Shown here in pieces: positions 42,901-56,163 of a stretch of 64,000 bases of DNA. The stretch's first letter is position 1; every line of letters starts with the position of its first letter. The DNA is from Brachionus plicatilis (Eukaryota > Rotifera > Eurotatoria > Ploima > Brachionidae). The translations under genes and the position numbers were made by a program. The stretch spans positions 942,423-1,006,422 of the forward strand of contig QEOQ01000694.1 in the NCBI GenBank assembly GCA_010279815.1. The letters run 5' to 3'. The notes below the pieces were generated by a model. That model did not search any database and was not told the DNA's origin. It was given only the letters and a program-made list of their open reading frames with translations.

Positions 42901-43785
42901 AAGCAAAAAATATATTTTTTGGTCACTTTAAACAATGTCGATCAATCAATTGAATTTATTTCTACAGTTCAAAAAACCTTTGAAGTAAATGTCAAAAAAA
43001 AAAAAAAATTTCTTGTCAATTTTTTTTGAAGGAATATACATCGAAACTTTTTGACCAGGAGTCACAGTCATCTAGAGAAAAGTTAACTGTATGTACTCAT
43101 TAAAATTTTGTTTAGAAAAAAAATAAATAAAATAAATATTAAGAGTTGTTTAAATGATTTAGCCACTGTTGGCTCCAGATTTAAGACATTGTTAGATTAT
43201 GGCTTTGACCAGTTGACAAGTAATGAACTTGAGCCCAAAATTAAGCAATGGTGCGGTGTTTATTCAAGCATTAACCACAAGATAACAGAAGTAATATTCA
43301 CTAACTAAGTATAGTTAAATTGCTAAATTTTAATTTAGGAAGAATATAATTTGAATGAGACTGATGATCCCTTTATTCAGAATTTTGTTAAAAATTTAGA
43401 TCTTTTAATATCCGGATTCAAAGATAGCCTGTCTGAAAAAAATAGAGAGACCCTCACAAGCCTAATAGCGTCCAAGACAGCGATTTTGTTTGAAAAAAAT
43501 ATTTTCAAATGTTCGTTTAGTAAATATGGAGGCCTGCAGTTAGATAAAGAAATAAGACAACTGATTAATTATCTTACATCACAAACAACATGGTCTACGA
43601 GAGAGAAATTTTCACGACTCACTCAAATATCTATTTTGTTAGGCCTAGAAAATTTAATGGAACTATTTGAATATTGGAATTCACCACTGGCAATAACATG
43701 GCGTTTGACACCCAACGAAATACGTCAAGTTTTACTTTTAAGAGAAGATTTTAAAGCTGAAGAAGTGCGCAACCTTAAACTTTAA
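39954..43785 (+). CDS. COG4: conserved oligomeric Golgi complex subunit 4 (COG4)
   Basis: COG4 is a lobe-A subunit of the COG tether, which guides retrograde Golgi vesicles and interacts with SNAREs. The start ATG 39954 gives MESIDDLKKEYESLF, then a coiled-coil N-terminus with GRVSSCIKRVTDILDLKAC and CTDGVTEALNEEDYESAANH. A large exon (about 40512-41476) carries YLSFDKDSL, IFPLIGLSESGIEKFSSYL, FADALILLFERVARTVEAYQ and ENFFMTENINKA. The C-terminal part has FLVTLNNVDQSIEFISTVQK, SFSKYGGLQLDKEIRQL or close variants, and WRLTPNEIRQVLLLREDF, then ends at TAA 43783-43785. The intron 41477-42722 (1.25 kb) contains a LINE tail with a nested transposon. Match is continuous to the family end. Confidence 0.95.
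41791..42507 (+). mobile_element. LINE 3' tail split by a nested transposon, in a COG4 intron
   Basis: The words GTGCTACCATAGGCGATCTC and GACCAAGCTTGCTTGCCGTA match the 3' end of the LINE near 9.75-9.83 kb (GCTACCATAGACGA... CCAAGCTTTGCTTGAAGTAGC). The LINE's own TTATTATTATTT tail continues only after the nested element, at about 42480-42507. No coding sequence remains. It is a short tail-only copy from 5'-truncated retrotransposition. Confidence 0.7.
41842..42479. mobile_element. non-autonomous DNA transposon with perfect 8-bp target duplication, nested in the LINE tail
   Basis: The 638-bp insert begins GGCAAATTGAAGTTT and ends with its exact inverse AAACTTCAATTTGCC. It is flanked by identical 8-bp direct repeats GTAGCTTA at 41834-41841 and 42480-42487. 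Removing the insert with one repeat restores the LINE tail GCCGTAGCTTATTATT, so this is a direct record of an insertion. The inner sequence is AT-rich and non-coding. The 8-bp duplication is compatible with hAT or Merlin groups; the GG termini favour Merlin-like, which is inference. Confidence 0.85.
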
Positions 43786-43904
43786 TTTATTTTTTAAACG
43801 ATTAATTTTTATCAAAATTCAATTCTGAATAAAAATGTATTTAAACTTTCTTTAAGATTTGTTTTAAAAATATGAATTTAATATTCAGGGTCCTGTCCAA
43901 AATG

Positions 43905-43968
43905 TGATCATTTGATGATGTTGGTCTGCTGAACAAGACTGATCAACTGATCATCAAAATAATGATCA
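43905..43968. repeat. short hairpin after COG4
   Basis: TGATCATTTGATGAT and the distal ATCATCAAAATAATGATCA form inverted arms around a short loop, with inner GTTGGTC/GATCAAC pairing. It sits 120 bp after the COG4 stop, next to CAGGGTCCTGTCCAAAATG, which could be a transposon end. Confidence 0.4.
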
Positions 43969-44639
43969 CAAATACAATATGTAATCAAAAAAATAAAAAA
44001 GGAATAAAGATTATTTTTTTGATTAATTTTTCTATTTACATGATCTCTGGTTTTGATTTTTCTACTCATAAACTGATTTAAACAGCCAAAAAGTAAAATA
44101 AAATGATATGAAGCTGGTTAATAGGCTTTTTAAAAAATGATGAAAAAATAGTGATCAGAGATTTATTTAAAAGTTCCACTTGAACTACAGCATCATGAAA
44201 AAATGCCATTCTCGGATCCTTTTCTTTTTTCAAAAGCACTACTGTTCCAAATTTTTACAACCAAATTTAGAATATTTCTGTCACATATCAGGAATTTTAT
44301 TCCGGTTTTAATTTTTTCTTTAACATTTATATACCAATTATTAAAGAATAAAAAATTTTGAAATATAAGTATACTAAGCTATTTTATATAAACGTTCTTA
44401 TTTTGAAAACTGTTCCTATAAATTCGTTTCCAAAAAGAAATATGATCATTTCGTTTTGTTCTAAAAAAACTTTCACTTAGATAACTATTACTATTAAAAA
44501 AAATGATTCAAAATTACCTTAAATCACTAATTATAACTTAATTAAATTATTAAAATTAATTATATACATTTTGAAAAAAATAAGAAATAAACCACAAACC
44601 GCTAAGCAGCACAAAGATGGTATGAAAATAATCTTTACA

Positions 44640-44878
44640 AATTCATAAGAAGCACCAATCGGCCTCCCAATTCACTCGATTTTAACCCATGTGATATTTT
44701 TTTGGAATGCTTGTGTCAGAATTATGAGGCCAAACAAGTTTGCCACTAGGGAGGACTTCACTGAAGAAATTAAAAGAGGAGTCGAGTAAGTACCTGTTCA
44801 ACACATTAGAAATGCTGTTAATAGTTTTACGAAAAGAATAAGAGATGTTGAAGAAGCCAAAAAAAATTAAAATTTTTA
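44640..44878 (+). pseudogene. decayed Tc1/mariner-type transposase C-terminus
   Basis: Reading across frame changes gives PPNSLDFNPCDIFLECL, which corresponds to the catalytic-domain block PPNSPDLNPxDYFLW of mariner transposases. It is followed by ATREDFTEEIKRGVE and VPVQHIRNAVNSFTKRIRD, the usual C-terminal helix. Several frameshifts and stops are present and the N-terminal DNA-binding domain and first catalytic Asp are gone. No terminal repeats were found with confidence, so the full element is not bounded. Confidence 0.7.
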
Positions 44879-45908
44879 TTAATTTTAATTCAATTATTTT
44901 TCATCAAATCCTTGTACAACTATAAAAAATTATATATTATATTGTAGCTTAGGCTCTTAGCTTTTAAATGATATACTTTATATAGCAGCTTCATTTTGAA
45001 ATAGTTGAAATATTTATCAAAAAAGGGGACCATGCCTTTAATGTAAAAAAACTCTTAAAAAAGTGCTTTAAATCAAACTCGAAAATTAATTAGCCGCTCA
45101 TTTAATAGAATATTCTCTTTTTAATATTTGTGTAAAATTTCGGGTCAATAACTAATTCTAGTTCAAAGATATTTGAAAATAACGATCATTTTACTGAATT
45201 TTCACTTTTTTCATAAAATCTTAAAATGTGGTTGTTTTTTTAACATAACTCCTTCAAAAATCATCATCAACAAACAATAGCTCATTTTATCAAGAAAAAA
45301 TTCTCTACAAATTGATATATCATACTGGCATTCGAATTTTCTTGACCACCGAGGAAAATTTTAAATCAAAGTATTTGTCAAACCTGAGCATGAGCATGCG
45401 AATAAATAAAAAATTTAAAAACCCATTATTATTTTAGAAAAAACACAAAATTTTGTATCAAACTGTAAATTTTCATAATTTTATCATTATCTGATCATAT
45501 ATTTTTTCTAATTGAAGTTTAGACAAGCATTATTGGGCACCCATTATATAGCTCGAAAAATTCTCTTATTGATTCTTAATTTTTTATTTTCTTTAAAATT
45601 AATATGAAAATATACATTGATTTCTCAAATTAAATTAATCCATTAAACCTTAATTTTTCTAAATATTAGATACAGATAATTTTTTTTGACTTCTAATTAA
45701 AATTGCTTAAGTTGAAAGAATCTAAAAAATAAGAAAAATAATTTAAACAGCTTAAATTAAATTTAGTAGAAAAATTTGTATAATAAGACATTTTAAATGG
45801 TTAAGACATTTTAGCTATATGAATGAACATTTCTAATTAAATTGCAAAATTTTCAAAATTAAATATTATTATTTTTTAATTCAGAAAGTCTTGAGCCGTT
45901 GAAATATC
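44879..45908. other. AT-rich intergenic stretch
   Basis: About 1 kb of AT-rich sequence between the mariner relic and CTNNBL1. No open frame or RNA gene is supported. It probably contains the CTNNBL1 promoter and older transposon remains. Confidence 0.4.
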
Positions 45909-48832
45909 ATGAATGTTGATGAACTTCTACAATATGAGGTCAAGATTATATCTTTAAAAAATTAATTTAAAAGCTTTAAAAAGTCTGAAAATTTTTGTAG
46001 CCTAAAAGATCTTTCGAAGAGCCTCGAAAGACCAAGTATGCGGAAAATGAAAATTCGGAACCGAAAAAGAAAATGAAAATGGGAAATCTAGAGCATTTGA
46101 CAGAAAAAGAAAGACTTGAGGTGTTAAAAATGCTCGAAAGTGAACCTGAAGTAATTGGCAAAATATTTCTCAATATTGTATTAAGATTTTCTAATGCATT
46201 TTTTTAGGTTGAGCCGTTCACAGAGGCTAGTTTAAGAAAACTTTTGACTCAATTTGAAAAAAAATTTGCTAAAAATCAGGAAATGCGGATCAAATATCCA
46301 GATAATCCGGAAAAGTATTTCTTTAATTTCAAAATTAATAATATCTAAACAATTCGAAGATTTATGGACTCAGAAATAGAACTAAATCAAGTATTACAAG
46401 AAATGCATGCAGTCAGCACCAGACCAGACTTTTACCCAATTTTACTAGAGTCAAATTTTCTACAAAGTTTGCTAAGCTTGATAAATCATGAAAATATCGG
46501 TAATTTTTATAAATTAAACCCAATAAAGTCATCAAATGATCATATACTCAGATATAAGTGCTGCAGTAATAAGTTTACTTCAAGAACTAACAGATCTCGA
46601 GTCATCTATGGAAAATTTGGAGGAAATAAAATCATTAATTGATTACTTAGTAAGTTAAAATATTAACTTTAAATTTTTTTATTAATTATTCGCCTACCAA
46701 GTTTGAACAACAAGTTTTTTCTTTGTTAATATCCAATTTTGACCGATTGGATGAGACTAACAAAGATGAAAGCGAAGCAGTTCACAATACCTTGGCAATT
46801 TTTGAAAACATAATTGAAGCTCATCCTTCGCTTTGTGTTGAATCATCTAAACAAGGACTTCTTGCTTGGCTTTTAAAACGAATAAAAGTAAAAAGAAAAA
46901 TAAATAAATAAAATAAAATAATTAAATCCAAATAAAAAAAAATAAACAAAATAAAATAAAAGTTTATTTGATGATTATTTTTCCAAAAGTTTAAAGGTCC
47001 ATTTGATTCCAATAAACTTTACGCTGCTGAATTACTTTCAATTTTGGTACAAAATCATGACGAGAACCGAAAGTTGGTTGGCGAAATGGATGGCATTGAT
47101 ATTTTGTTACTTCAAATAGCCGTAATTTAAAAATTAATTATTTCCTATTTAAAAATATAATTTTTTTTGCTGTCAAGTATTACAAAAAACATAATCCCGC
47201 GTCTGCTGAAGAATATGAATATATGGAAAATTTATTCGATTGCTTATGCTCATGTCTAATGTTGCCAGCTAATCGATTAAAATTTCTTCAAGCCGAAGGA
47301 TTACAACTAATGAGACTAATTTTAAGAGAGCAAAAAAATGCGCGACACAGTGCTCTCAAGGTGCTTAGCTATGCAATGAATAATTTAGAAGGTAAAGAAA
47401 ATTGCCAAGCGTTTGTGGAAATGCTAGGCTTGGGTATACTGTTTCCATTGTTCATGAAACCGGCCGATTCTCGTAAGAAGAAAAATAAAGAAAATTATAA
47501 TTATGATGGTGAATAAGAAATTCTTTTTTAAAGATTTAAAAAAATTAATTTAAATTTAAAGAGTACATTGTATCAATTGTGTCATCGTTGCTTAAAAATT
47601 GTTCAGATGATAACAAAAAAAGAGTGATCGGAAAATTTGTTGAAAATGATCATGAAAAAATTGACCGATTGTTAGAATTATACTTTAAGTATAGTGAACA
47701 GGTTGATAAAGTGAAATTTAGTGATGAAGAAGAAGAGGTTTTATATTTTTTAAATTTTCAATTTAAATTTAATATTTTTTCTCCAATTAAACTATAGGAA
47801 GATAAGGCAGACGAACTTTATCTCAAAAAACTTGAAAATGGTTTGTTTGCACTTCAAGCAATTGTGTACATTATTATGGATATCTATATAAATGGTCAAG
47901 AATCGGTAAAAAATTTAAATTTTATAAAAATTAATTATATTCGTATAACGAAATTATTTTTGAAAAATTTTATTGAAAAAATTTGTGCTTAAATTTAGGC
48001 AGTTTCAGGGCTCTTTTTTGGAATCGTAGAATTTTAAGTATTAAAGTGTCATTTCATTCAATCTCAAGAAAAACTTCCAAAAAAGATTCGATAATTTCAT
48101 AAATTTAGAAATTAATTTGATTTTATTTTTTTCTTTCAAATATTAAATAGTCAATCATCTTTTCAAGTATAGTAATCATCTTTATTTTTTTTTTATTAGT
48201 GCTTCGAATTTTGTTTCAATAGATAAAATGAGATAAGATTTTTTAATCAGTAAGTAACCTTATTTTATATTAAGAATAATATAAATTTAATCGTAAATTT
48301 GCATTTAAATTTTTTAAAAGACCTAAATCCTGATAGTTGTTTACTCCTTAGCCATTAATTAAACATTACTAAGGATTTTGGTACATTTTTTAATTATAAT
48401 TGAATCATTATTTGTCCAGTTTAAAAAATTTTAAAATAATTTCTATTGAAAGGTTTTAACGTAAATAAAAAATAAAAAAAATAATTATTTTAACCATCTC
48501 TAAATCTTAATTAAAGTTCGATTCAAGTTAAATATGGAATTATTGAATAACTCCATTTTTTAAATTGAATTTTTCTGCAAAACTTTTTAATTTTTTTTAG
48601 ATTAAGACTCGAATCAATAAATTGCTTAATTTAAGAAATGAGTCCAAAGAAAAAGTTACCAAAATTTTAAAAGGTATTTCAAATAAATTTGAATTTATTA
48701 AAAATTATGATTTAATTTGATTTTTTTATCAAAGAGTATCAAGAGAATCTAGGTGATGACGAAACCAAGTCAAGTAGTGAGATACAACAAGAACATGATC
48801 GTATTAATAACTTGATACAAAACTTTAATTAA
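45909..48832 (+). CDS. CTNNBL1: beta-catenin-like protein 1 (CTNNBL1)
   Basis: CTNNBL1 is an armadillo-repeat protein of the Prp19/CDC5L spliceosome complex in the nucleus. The first exon MNVDELLQYE (ATG 45909) joins PKRSFEEPRKTKYAENEN and a basic nuclear-localisation run EPKKKMKM. The body gives KNQEMRIKYPDNPEK, FMDSEIELNQVLQEMHAV, ESEAVHNTLAIFENIIEAHP, KQGLLAWLLKRIK, MENLFDCLCSCLMLPANR, EGLQLMRLILREQKNARHSA and LGILFPLFMKPADSRKKK. It ends with KILKEYQENLGDD and a short tail at TAA 48830-48832. The intron 47906-48600 is about 700 bp; the others are about 50 nt. The acidic N-terminal insert is shorter than in vertebrates. Confidence 0.95.
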
Positions 48833-49047
48833 AATAAAAACTTTTTTTCATTTTGACATATTTTGATTTTTATCTTGAATATTCAAAAATAAAATGTAAA
48901 TTTTCTAAATTTTATCTAAAATTAGCAATAAAAACACTTTTTAAAACCCTCATAATAATTAAATTAAAGTTAATTCAAAGTTTAACTTTATCTTGCTTCT
49001 GGAGGATATAAATAAAAAAATATATCAAAAGTTATAATTAATTAAAA

Positions 49048-52000
49048 ATGAGCGAAAAAAATAAATTCAAGTTTTCGATTGATCGAGGTAAACTTTGATC
49101 GAAAATATTTAATCTTAATAAATTGTTCAACATTAAGGTGGTACTTTTACTGACGTTTTTTGTATAACACCTCATGGAAAAATTATCACTGAAAAATTTT
49201 TATCCGAAAACCCTTCCAACTACCCTGATGCGCCAACTTATGCGATCAAAAAAATCATCTCTCAAGTACTTAAAAGTCAAAAAAAAAAAGTAAAAAAAAA
49301 ACATTTTTTTTCTCCGAAGGAAACAGGTATTCCAATTATGGATGATTTGATTGATCCTGAAAATATTGAGTGGATAAGAATGGGTACAACCGTGGCAACA
49401 AATGCTCTTCTGGAAGGAAAAGGTGATCGATTTTGTCTTGTAATAACAAAAGGTTTCAAAGATCTGTTGTTCATTGGTAATCAATCACGTCCAAATCTTT
49501 TTGATTTAGTAAGAATAAAAATTTTTTATTAAAAATTGATTTTTTAAACTTTTAAATAAGTCTATCCAAATGCCAAAAATTTTGTACGACGATGTAATCG
49601 AAGTTGATGAAAGAATTATCCCTTATAGTGAAAATGACTCCAGTCATGATCCTGAACGAATAAAGACACTTCCGAACGGAAAAAAAGTATCACATTATTT
49701 TTTATTTTTTTAAATAAATTTTTTTTTCAAAAGATTGAGATATTGAAAAAACCGAATTTGGATAGATTGGAACAAGACTTAATCGAGATAAAATCAAAAA
49801 AGAACATTTCTAATATTGCTGTGCTCCTGTTGCATTCATATATGTATCTTTTTTTTTTTTAATTTTAATTTATTTACTCTAGTTCAATAAATCAGATACA
49901 ATGATCATGAGATTTTGATTGAAAAATTAGCGCAAAAGCTCGACTTTAGTCACATTGCTCTTTCGCATAAAATTAGTTCAATGATAAGAGCTGTTCCGAG
50001 AGGACTTACAAGTATTTTTATAAAAAAATAATATCTATCTTATTTTATTAATACTTGTAGCTACTATCGATGCTTATTTAACACCATGTATCAATAGATA
50101 TCTCAAAAGCTTTACTTCGTCATTCAGTTCAGAGGTTAGAGTACTTTTCATGCAGTCAGATGGAGGGCTGACGTCAATTAATAAGTAATGATAATCAAAA
50201 TCCCTTATTTAAAAAAAAAGATTGAAAAATCAATTCTTCTTGAAAAATAGCATGTTAAATTTAAACGGATCTTAAAGGTATGTCTCTCAAAAAAATTTAA
50301 ACAAAAATAGATTAAATTTATTTATTAACTTTAAATCTAAAAAGTCTGTCTTCGTTATGTCTAAAACTGAATAGATTTCTTTCATTATTTTCAATAATTC
50401 ATTCACTTTCATTTTTGAAAAGATTTTTGTATCATTAGCATTTAATATCTTTTTTGAAATATCTGAGAATAAGCTAAAATAAAGTTTTATCGGCATTTTA
50501 TTTACATTAATTTACGTAAAATGTTCGAAATTTACCAAATTTTACGTAAAATCTGATAAATTTACGCTTTTTTACTTTTGTAAATTTATGTAAATTTAAA
50601 ATATTTTACGTAAAATTTGGTAAATTTCGAACATTTTACGTAAATTAATGTAAAAAAAAAATGTCCAAAAAATTTAAATAATTTGGCACTTCGAATGAAA
50701 TTTTTTAAAAATCCCAAATGCTTCTATAAAAATATGATGAAACCAGTTAATCAGTTCAACTAATTTATTTAAGCTTTTAGTCATTCAATTATACAAAGTT
50801 AAATGAAAGTCAATGAACCGCTTAATAAAATCAATCTTATCTTATTTTCAAATCTGAATAAAAGGATTTTAGAATTTTTTAAAATTTATTACTCAATTAA
50901 AAATTGTTTTTTTTTATTTTTTTTCAAAAATTTTAATAATATTAATTTACTTCTTAAACGGCTTTAAGTATCTATTTCTTTTCTATATCATCCATCCACG
51001 AATTAATCTAAAAATTTGAAAATTTGTCTTTAAAAAAATTATCAAATTTGGCTTTGTGAAATTGATTTCAATTCAGCTACATTAAATAGAAAAAAGTGAA
51101 TTGCTCTTCCAACTAAAATTCTGATGCAAAAAATTTCTCCACAAGTCTAATTTTTCAATTGTGGAGTATTTTGTGAAGAATGCAAACATTTTCTGGCTTA
51201 GACCTCTGTAAAAATAAAGCATTTAATGGGCTATTCAAGTTTCAAAAACAAATTCAAAGAGGCTAAAACTTTCAAAAATAAAAAAATACTAAACACTCTC
51301 TCTCAATTTAATTTTTTAATTTAAGTTCAATATTTTTTATTAAAAAAGGGAAAAAATTTTAAAAAAAATAAAAATAAATTTTTTTTTAAGTTTTCGAGGA
51401 TCAAGAGGTTTGATTGAAAATATTTTTATCTCTAATCTTTATCATCAAAATAAATTAAAGCGATCTTGAGTGGACCTGCCGGTGGAGTTGTCGGATATGC
51501 ATTGACATCTTTTAGTAAAGAAGAACAGCAAGCTGTAATCGGTTTTGACATGGGTGGAACATCAACCGATGTTTCACGATATGATGGCAAATATGAGCAT
51601 GTATTCGAAACTTTGACCGCTGGGTACACAATCCAAGCGCCACAGTTGGACATCAATACTATAGCTGCCGGCGGTGGTTCAATGCTGTTTTTCCGAGCTG
51701 GAATGTTTGTTGTCGGACCAGAGTCTGCCGGATCCAATCCAGGCCCAGCTTGCTACAAAAATAATGGACCATTGACCATAACAGATGCCAACTTGATCCT
51801 AGGACGACTTTTGCCCGATTATTTTCCTAAAATTTTTGGCAAGAATCAAAATGAAGCTTTAGACTACCATGGATCAAGAAAACTTTTCCAAGATTTGACT
51901 ACTGAAATAAACGAGTATCAGCGAACAAAAGAATTGAAAGAAATGAGTTTAGAAGAGGTTGCTCTGGGCTTTGTCAAAGTAGCCAATGAAGCCATGTGCA

Positions 52001-55000
52001 GACCGATCAGAAATTTGACCGAAGGCAAAGGTTTCGATACCAGAAAGCATTTGTTGGCATGTTTTGGGGGCGCTGGCGGTCAACACGCATGTGCCATTGC
52101 GCGATCTTTGGGCATCAGAAAAATACTAGTAAACAGATTTTCTGGCATTTTGTCAGCATTTGGTCTTTCATTGGCAGATGTGGTGGTCGAAAAACAAGAG
52201 CCATTTAATATTTTTTTAAATGAGCTCAATATGAACAATTTGGTCATCGATCAAATCAAAGCCTTACAAGTCCAATGCATCAAAGATTTGGTTGAAAAAG
52301 AAAATTTTACCACTGATTCAATTGAAATTGAATACTATCTAAATTTAAGATACCATGGCACAGATACTGGAATAATGTGCTCACCACACGTTTACAGATC
52401 ATCACCAAATGACCTGAAGCACACTGACTTTTTGACAAGTTTTCTAGAACGGTATAGAACAGAATATGGCTTTGTGCTTAACCGAGACATTTATGTTGAT
52501 GACATCAGAGTGAGAGGCATTGGAAAAACCAAGTTACAAGACAAAAATTTGGTTTGTGTAAGCTCTAGGAAGGAAGGAAAGCTTGATCCATTTGATACAA
52601 AAAATGTTTATTTTGATAACCACGGTTTTATCAGCACTAGTCTTTACAGTATTGAAGATGTGTTAATGAAGGACACAATTTATGGTCCTGCTATTATAAT
52701 TGACAAGAATAGTACTATTTTGATCGAGCCCGATTGCTTGGCCTATGTGAATGACCGGGGTGACATAGTGATTGAAGTATTGTTGGAAATTGCGGCACAT
52801 CATCATCCAACTTCAACTCAGCTGGACATTACCCAGTTGTCAATATTTTCACACAGATTTATGAGCATAGCTGAACAAATGGGTCGAATTTTGCAGCGTA
52901 CCTCGGTTTCTACAAATATTAAAGAACGATTGGACTTTAGTTGTGCCATGTTCGACTCAAACGGTGGTCTTGTGGCCAATGCACCTCATATTCCGGTTCA
53001 TTTGGGAGCGATGCAAGAGGCAGTTAAGTATCAGATTGAAATTTCTAAAGGAGAAAATGCCATCAAAAGTGGAGATGTAATTTTGTCAAACCATCCGGCA
53101 TGTGGAGGTAGTCATTTGCCCGATTTGACGGTCATAACTCCTGTTTTTTACGAAAATTCTGAAAAGCCAGTTTTTTTTGTTGCTAATAGAGGGCACCATG
53201 CAGATATTGGGGGTCTCACACCAGGCTCGATGCCGCCCACATCAACCAAGCTATGGCAGGAAGGCGCTGCATTCAAATCGCTAAAGATTGTCCAAAATAA
53301 TGTTTTTAATGAAAAAGAGATAATCGAAGGCTTTAATGCGCCTGCTCAGTTTCCCAATTGTTCCGGATCGAGAAATTTGTCTGATAATTTGTCTGATCTA
53401 AAAGCTCAAATTGCAGCAAATAAAAGAGTAATAATTAAATTAAAAAATAAGACTTTTTAAAATTTATTTTTCAATAGGGAATTGATTTAATTACACAGTT
53501 GATTGATGAATATAGTCTAAAGGTTGTCCTAAGCTATATGGGATATATTCAGGTTTAAATTGGAAAATTTTATTTATAAATTTTTTTAATAGATTTTTAT
53601 AAAGCATACTGCAGAAACAAGTGTTCGATCTTTGATGAAAAAATTAAGCTCTAAATGTCATCTCGAAAAAGGAGATTTGAGTTATTTCAAGGCTCAAGAG
53701 CTTATGGATGATGGATCCAATATTGATTTATCAGTTGAAATTGACAAAAGAAAAGTAATTGCTAATACATCAATTTTATTAAATTTTATTATTAAAAAAT
53801 AGTTAAATTAATATTTAACTTGTAGGTTTTGCTTTTTTTATTTTCTATTTTTTTTTTCTCTTAAAAAAAGCGTCCAAAATGAGGTATTTTTAAAAAGATT
53901 AAAAAAAAGGCAATCAAATGAATTGTTACGCCACTAGTGTCGGATTGGCAATGATAGCTGAATTGAAAGAATGCTATAGAGGTCAAAAAAATGAGAAAAA
54001 TAAACACATTAAAGTTGGGGAGAGGAAGGGGCAAGGAGATCTAAATTGTCAAAATCAAGAAAAGCTCCACGAGCCTTTCAGTTAAAATTTAGTCATTCGA
54101 GCTTGAAATTTTTTCTCGTTTTTTTCATTTACAAATTAAAACAAATGTTGATTTTAAAATTTTAGTAATTTTTTTTCTGAAATTTGAGTTCCTAGATTGA
54201 AATTAGCTAAAATTTATTTTTATTTATTTATATTATGCTTTTTTCTGTTACTAATAACTTACTAAAAATTGATCTCAAATTGATTTTCAAATGATTCTTT
54301 AAATTCTACGCTATAAATTGATCATTGGAAATTATTGGAAAAAAATCATTTAGTCATTATGAAGTGTCAATTGTCTTCTTTATTTTTTTTAATTTTTAAT
54401 ATTTAAAAAATTGAGTCTTTAGTCTTTATTTGTTTTTTGTTCATTTAAGTTATAAAAGTTAGAATGATAAATAACTGAACAAAAATTTAAAAAAATAGTA
54501 AAATCTATAATAAAATTTGAGCCTCCTTGATATTTTGTTATTTTCTATTATCACTTAAACTAATTTCGATTTAAATCAAAATATTAATTTAAATAATTAT
54601 TCTTTTTTTGATTTAATCAATCTAGAAATTTTTCAAAATTATTCTTATAGGGCTCGGCCATATTCGATTTTTCTGGTACAAGTTTTCAAGTGAATGGTAA
54701 TTTAAATGCACCAAAAGCGATAAGCCTTTCTGCTATAATTTATTGTATTCGATGCATGCTAAATTATGATATACCATTAAATCAAGTAAACATTATTATC
54801 AAAATATATTTATTTTAAAAAAAATTAAAGGGATGCTTAGAACCCATTAAAATAAAAATACCAGAAGGATGCTTATTGTCTCCATCTGACGATGCAGCTG
54901 TTGTCGGCGGTAATGTCACCACTAGTCAACGCATAGTAGATCTTATTTTCAAAGTTTTCCAAATTTGTGCCGCCTCTCAAGTATTTAAAGAGACAGAAAT

Positions 55001-55718
55001 TAAAGCAATTTGACAGAGAAATTAAAAAATTTAAAGGGGTGCATGAACAACATAACATTCGGTAATGATCGCGGGGGATACTACGAAACAGTTGGAGGTG
55101 GTGCAGGAGCAGGCCCAGGCTGGCAAGGAAGACACGGAATCCATACTCACATGACAAATACCAGAATAACTGGTATTTGAGTTTAATTTAACTAATAATA
55201 ATAAGAATAATTTATTTTCTATTTTAGATGTTGAAATACTTGAAAATAGATACCCGATCAGATTGAATAAATTTTCTTTAAGAGAGAATTCAGGTGGTAA
55301 AGGAAAATACAATGGCGGCAACGGACTGATTCGAGAGTATGTTTTTAGAGATAAGTTAAAGTTATGCGTATTGACTGAACGACGTGTGTTCCAGCCATAT
55401 GGGATGGCAGGTGGTCAACCCGGAGCTAGAGGTCAAAATACTTTGGTTAAGAGAAATGGCATGCACCTAAATTTGGGATCGAAATCAGAGATTGAAGTTG
55501 ATTCAGGCGTAAAAAATATTTTATTTTTTCTAGTTAAATTGAGTGTAAGAAAAAAAATTAATTAATTTTAGGATTTGTTCAGGTTAGAGACCCCTGGAGG
55601 TGGTGGATTTGGCAAACCGGAAGAGCCTGAAGAAAATTCTGAAGCTCAATCGTTGAACACTTTGGTTCTTCAATCTGGCAGTTTGCATAAATATTCATAC
55701 AATCAGCAATCTGTTTAG
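49048..55718 (+). CDS. OPLAH: 5-oxoprolinase (OPLAH)
   Basis: 5-oxoprolinase hydrolyses 5-oxoproline to glutamate with ATP in the gamma-glutamyl cycle, in the cytosol. The start ATG 49048 gives [15 protein letters not shown]. The hydantoinase-A half continues with [65 protein letters not shown] and [17 protein letters not shown]. The hydantoinase-B half follows with [99 protein letters not shown] and [14 protein letters not shown]. It stops at TAG 55716-55718. The exon 51446-53450 is unusually long for this genome. Two large introns (50185-51390 and 53755-54650) hold non-coding inserts. Both halves and their ATP and metal motifs are complete. Confidence 0.95.
50501..50654. repeat. perfect 52-bp inverted repeat with TTTACGTAAA motifs, OPLAH intron
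   Basis: The arms at 50501-50552 and 50603-50654 are exact reverse complements around a 50-nt loop. Each arm contains the self-palindrome TTTACGTAAA or TTTTACGTAAAA twice. The inverted repeat continues less exactly outward to a GGCATTTT/AAAATGTCC pair. No target duplication was found. A recent fold-back MITE is the likely source. Confidence 0.8.
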
Positions 55719-56163
55719 CTTTAACAAATATTTGTAATTAGAAACTTTATTTTGAGGTTTAGATTGCTAAATATAAATAAATTTATTAATTAAAAATGTA
55801 AAAGGTTTTGTTTTTACAGTTTTCAGATTTTATTTAATACTAAAATATCTCACTTGATCTATGGATAAAAAATCAAAATAAAAAATGCCTGTTTGTTTAT
55901 GCATTAAAAAGAAAATTTTAAATTTTCAGCAAAATGTGTTATACAACACTAATGAGAAAATATTACTAACAATTTATTTCTATGTGTTGTTAACGAAACA
56001 ATTAGTTTTATGAAAGAAATATATGATTTTCTCTCTATTTATTTTACATTATAAAAGGTCTTCTTAAAAAAATGTTTTCTTTTAATAAAAATTTTTTTTT
56101 TCAATTTACTAGAATGCTAATTATAATGAAATAAATCGAAAATCAAATTTTTACATTTCGAAA
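55719..56163. other. intergenic between OPLAH and the CUB gene
   Basis: AT-rich, without coding sequence. It should contain the OPLAH poly(A) site (AATAAA-like words near 55778) and the promoter of the next gene. Confidence 0.4.

Noticed and set aside
50287..50496. 69-codon minus frame beside the perfect palindrome
   Set aside because: Its ATG lies in the inverted-repeat arm and the content is AT-rich without a recognisable domain, so it is probably chance.
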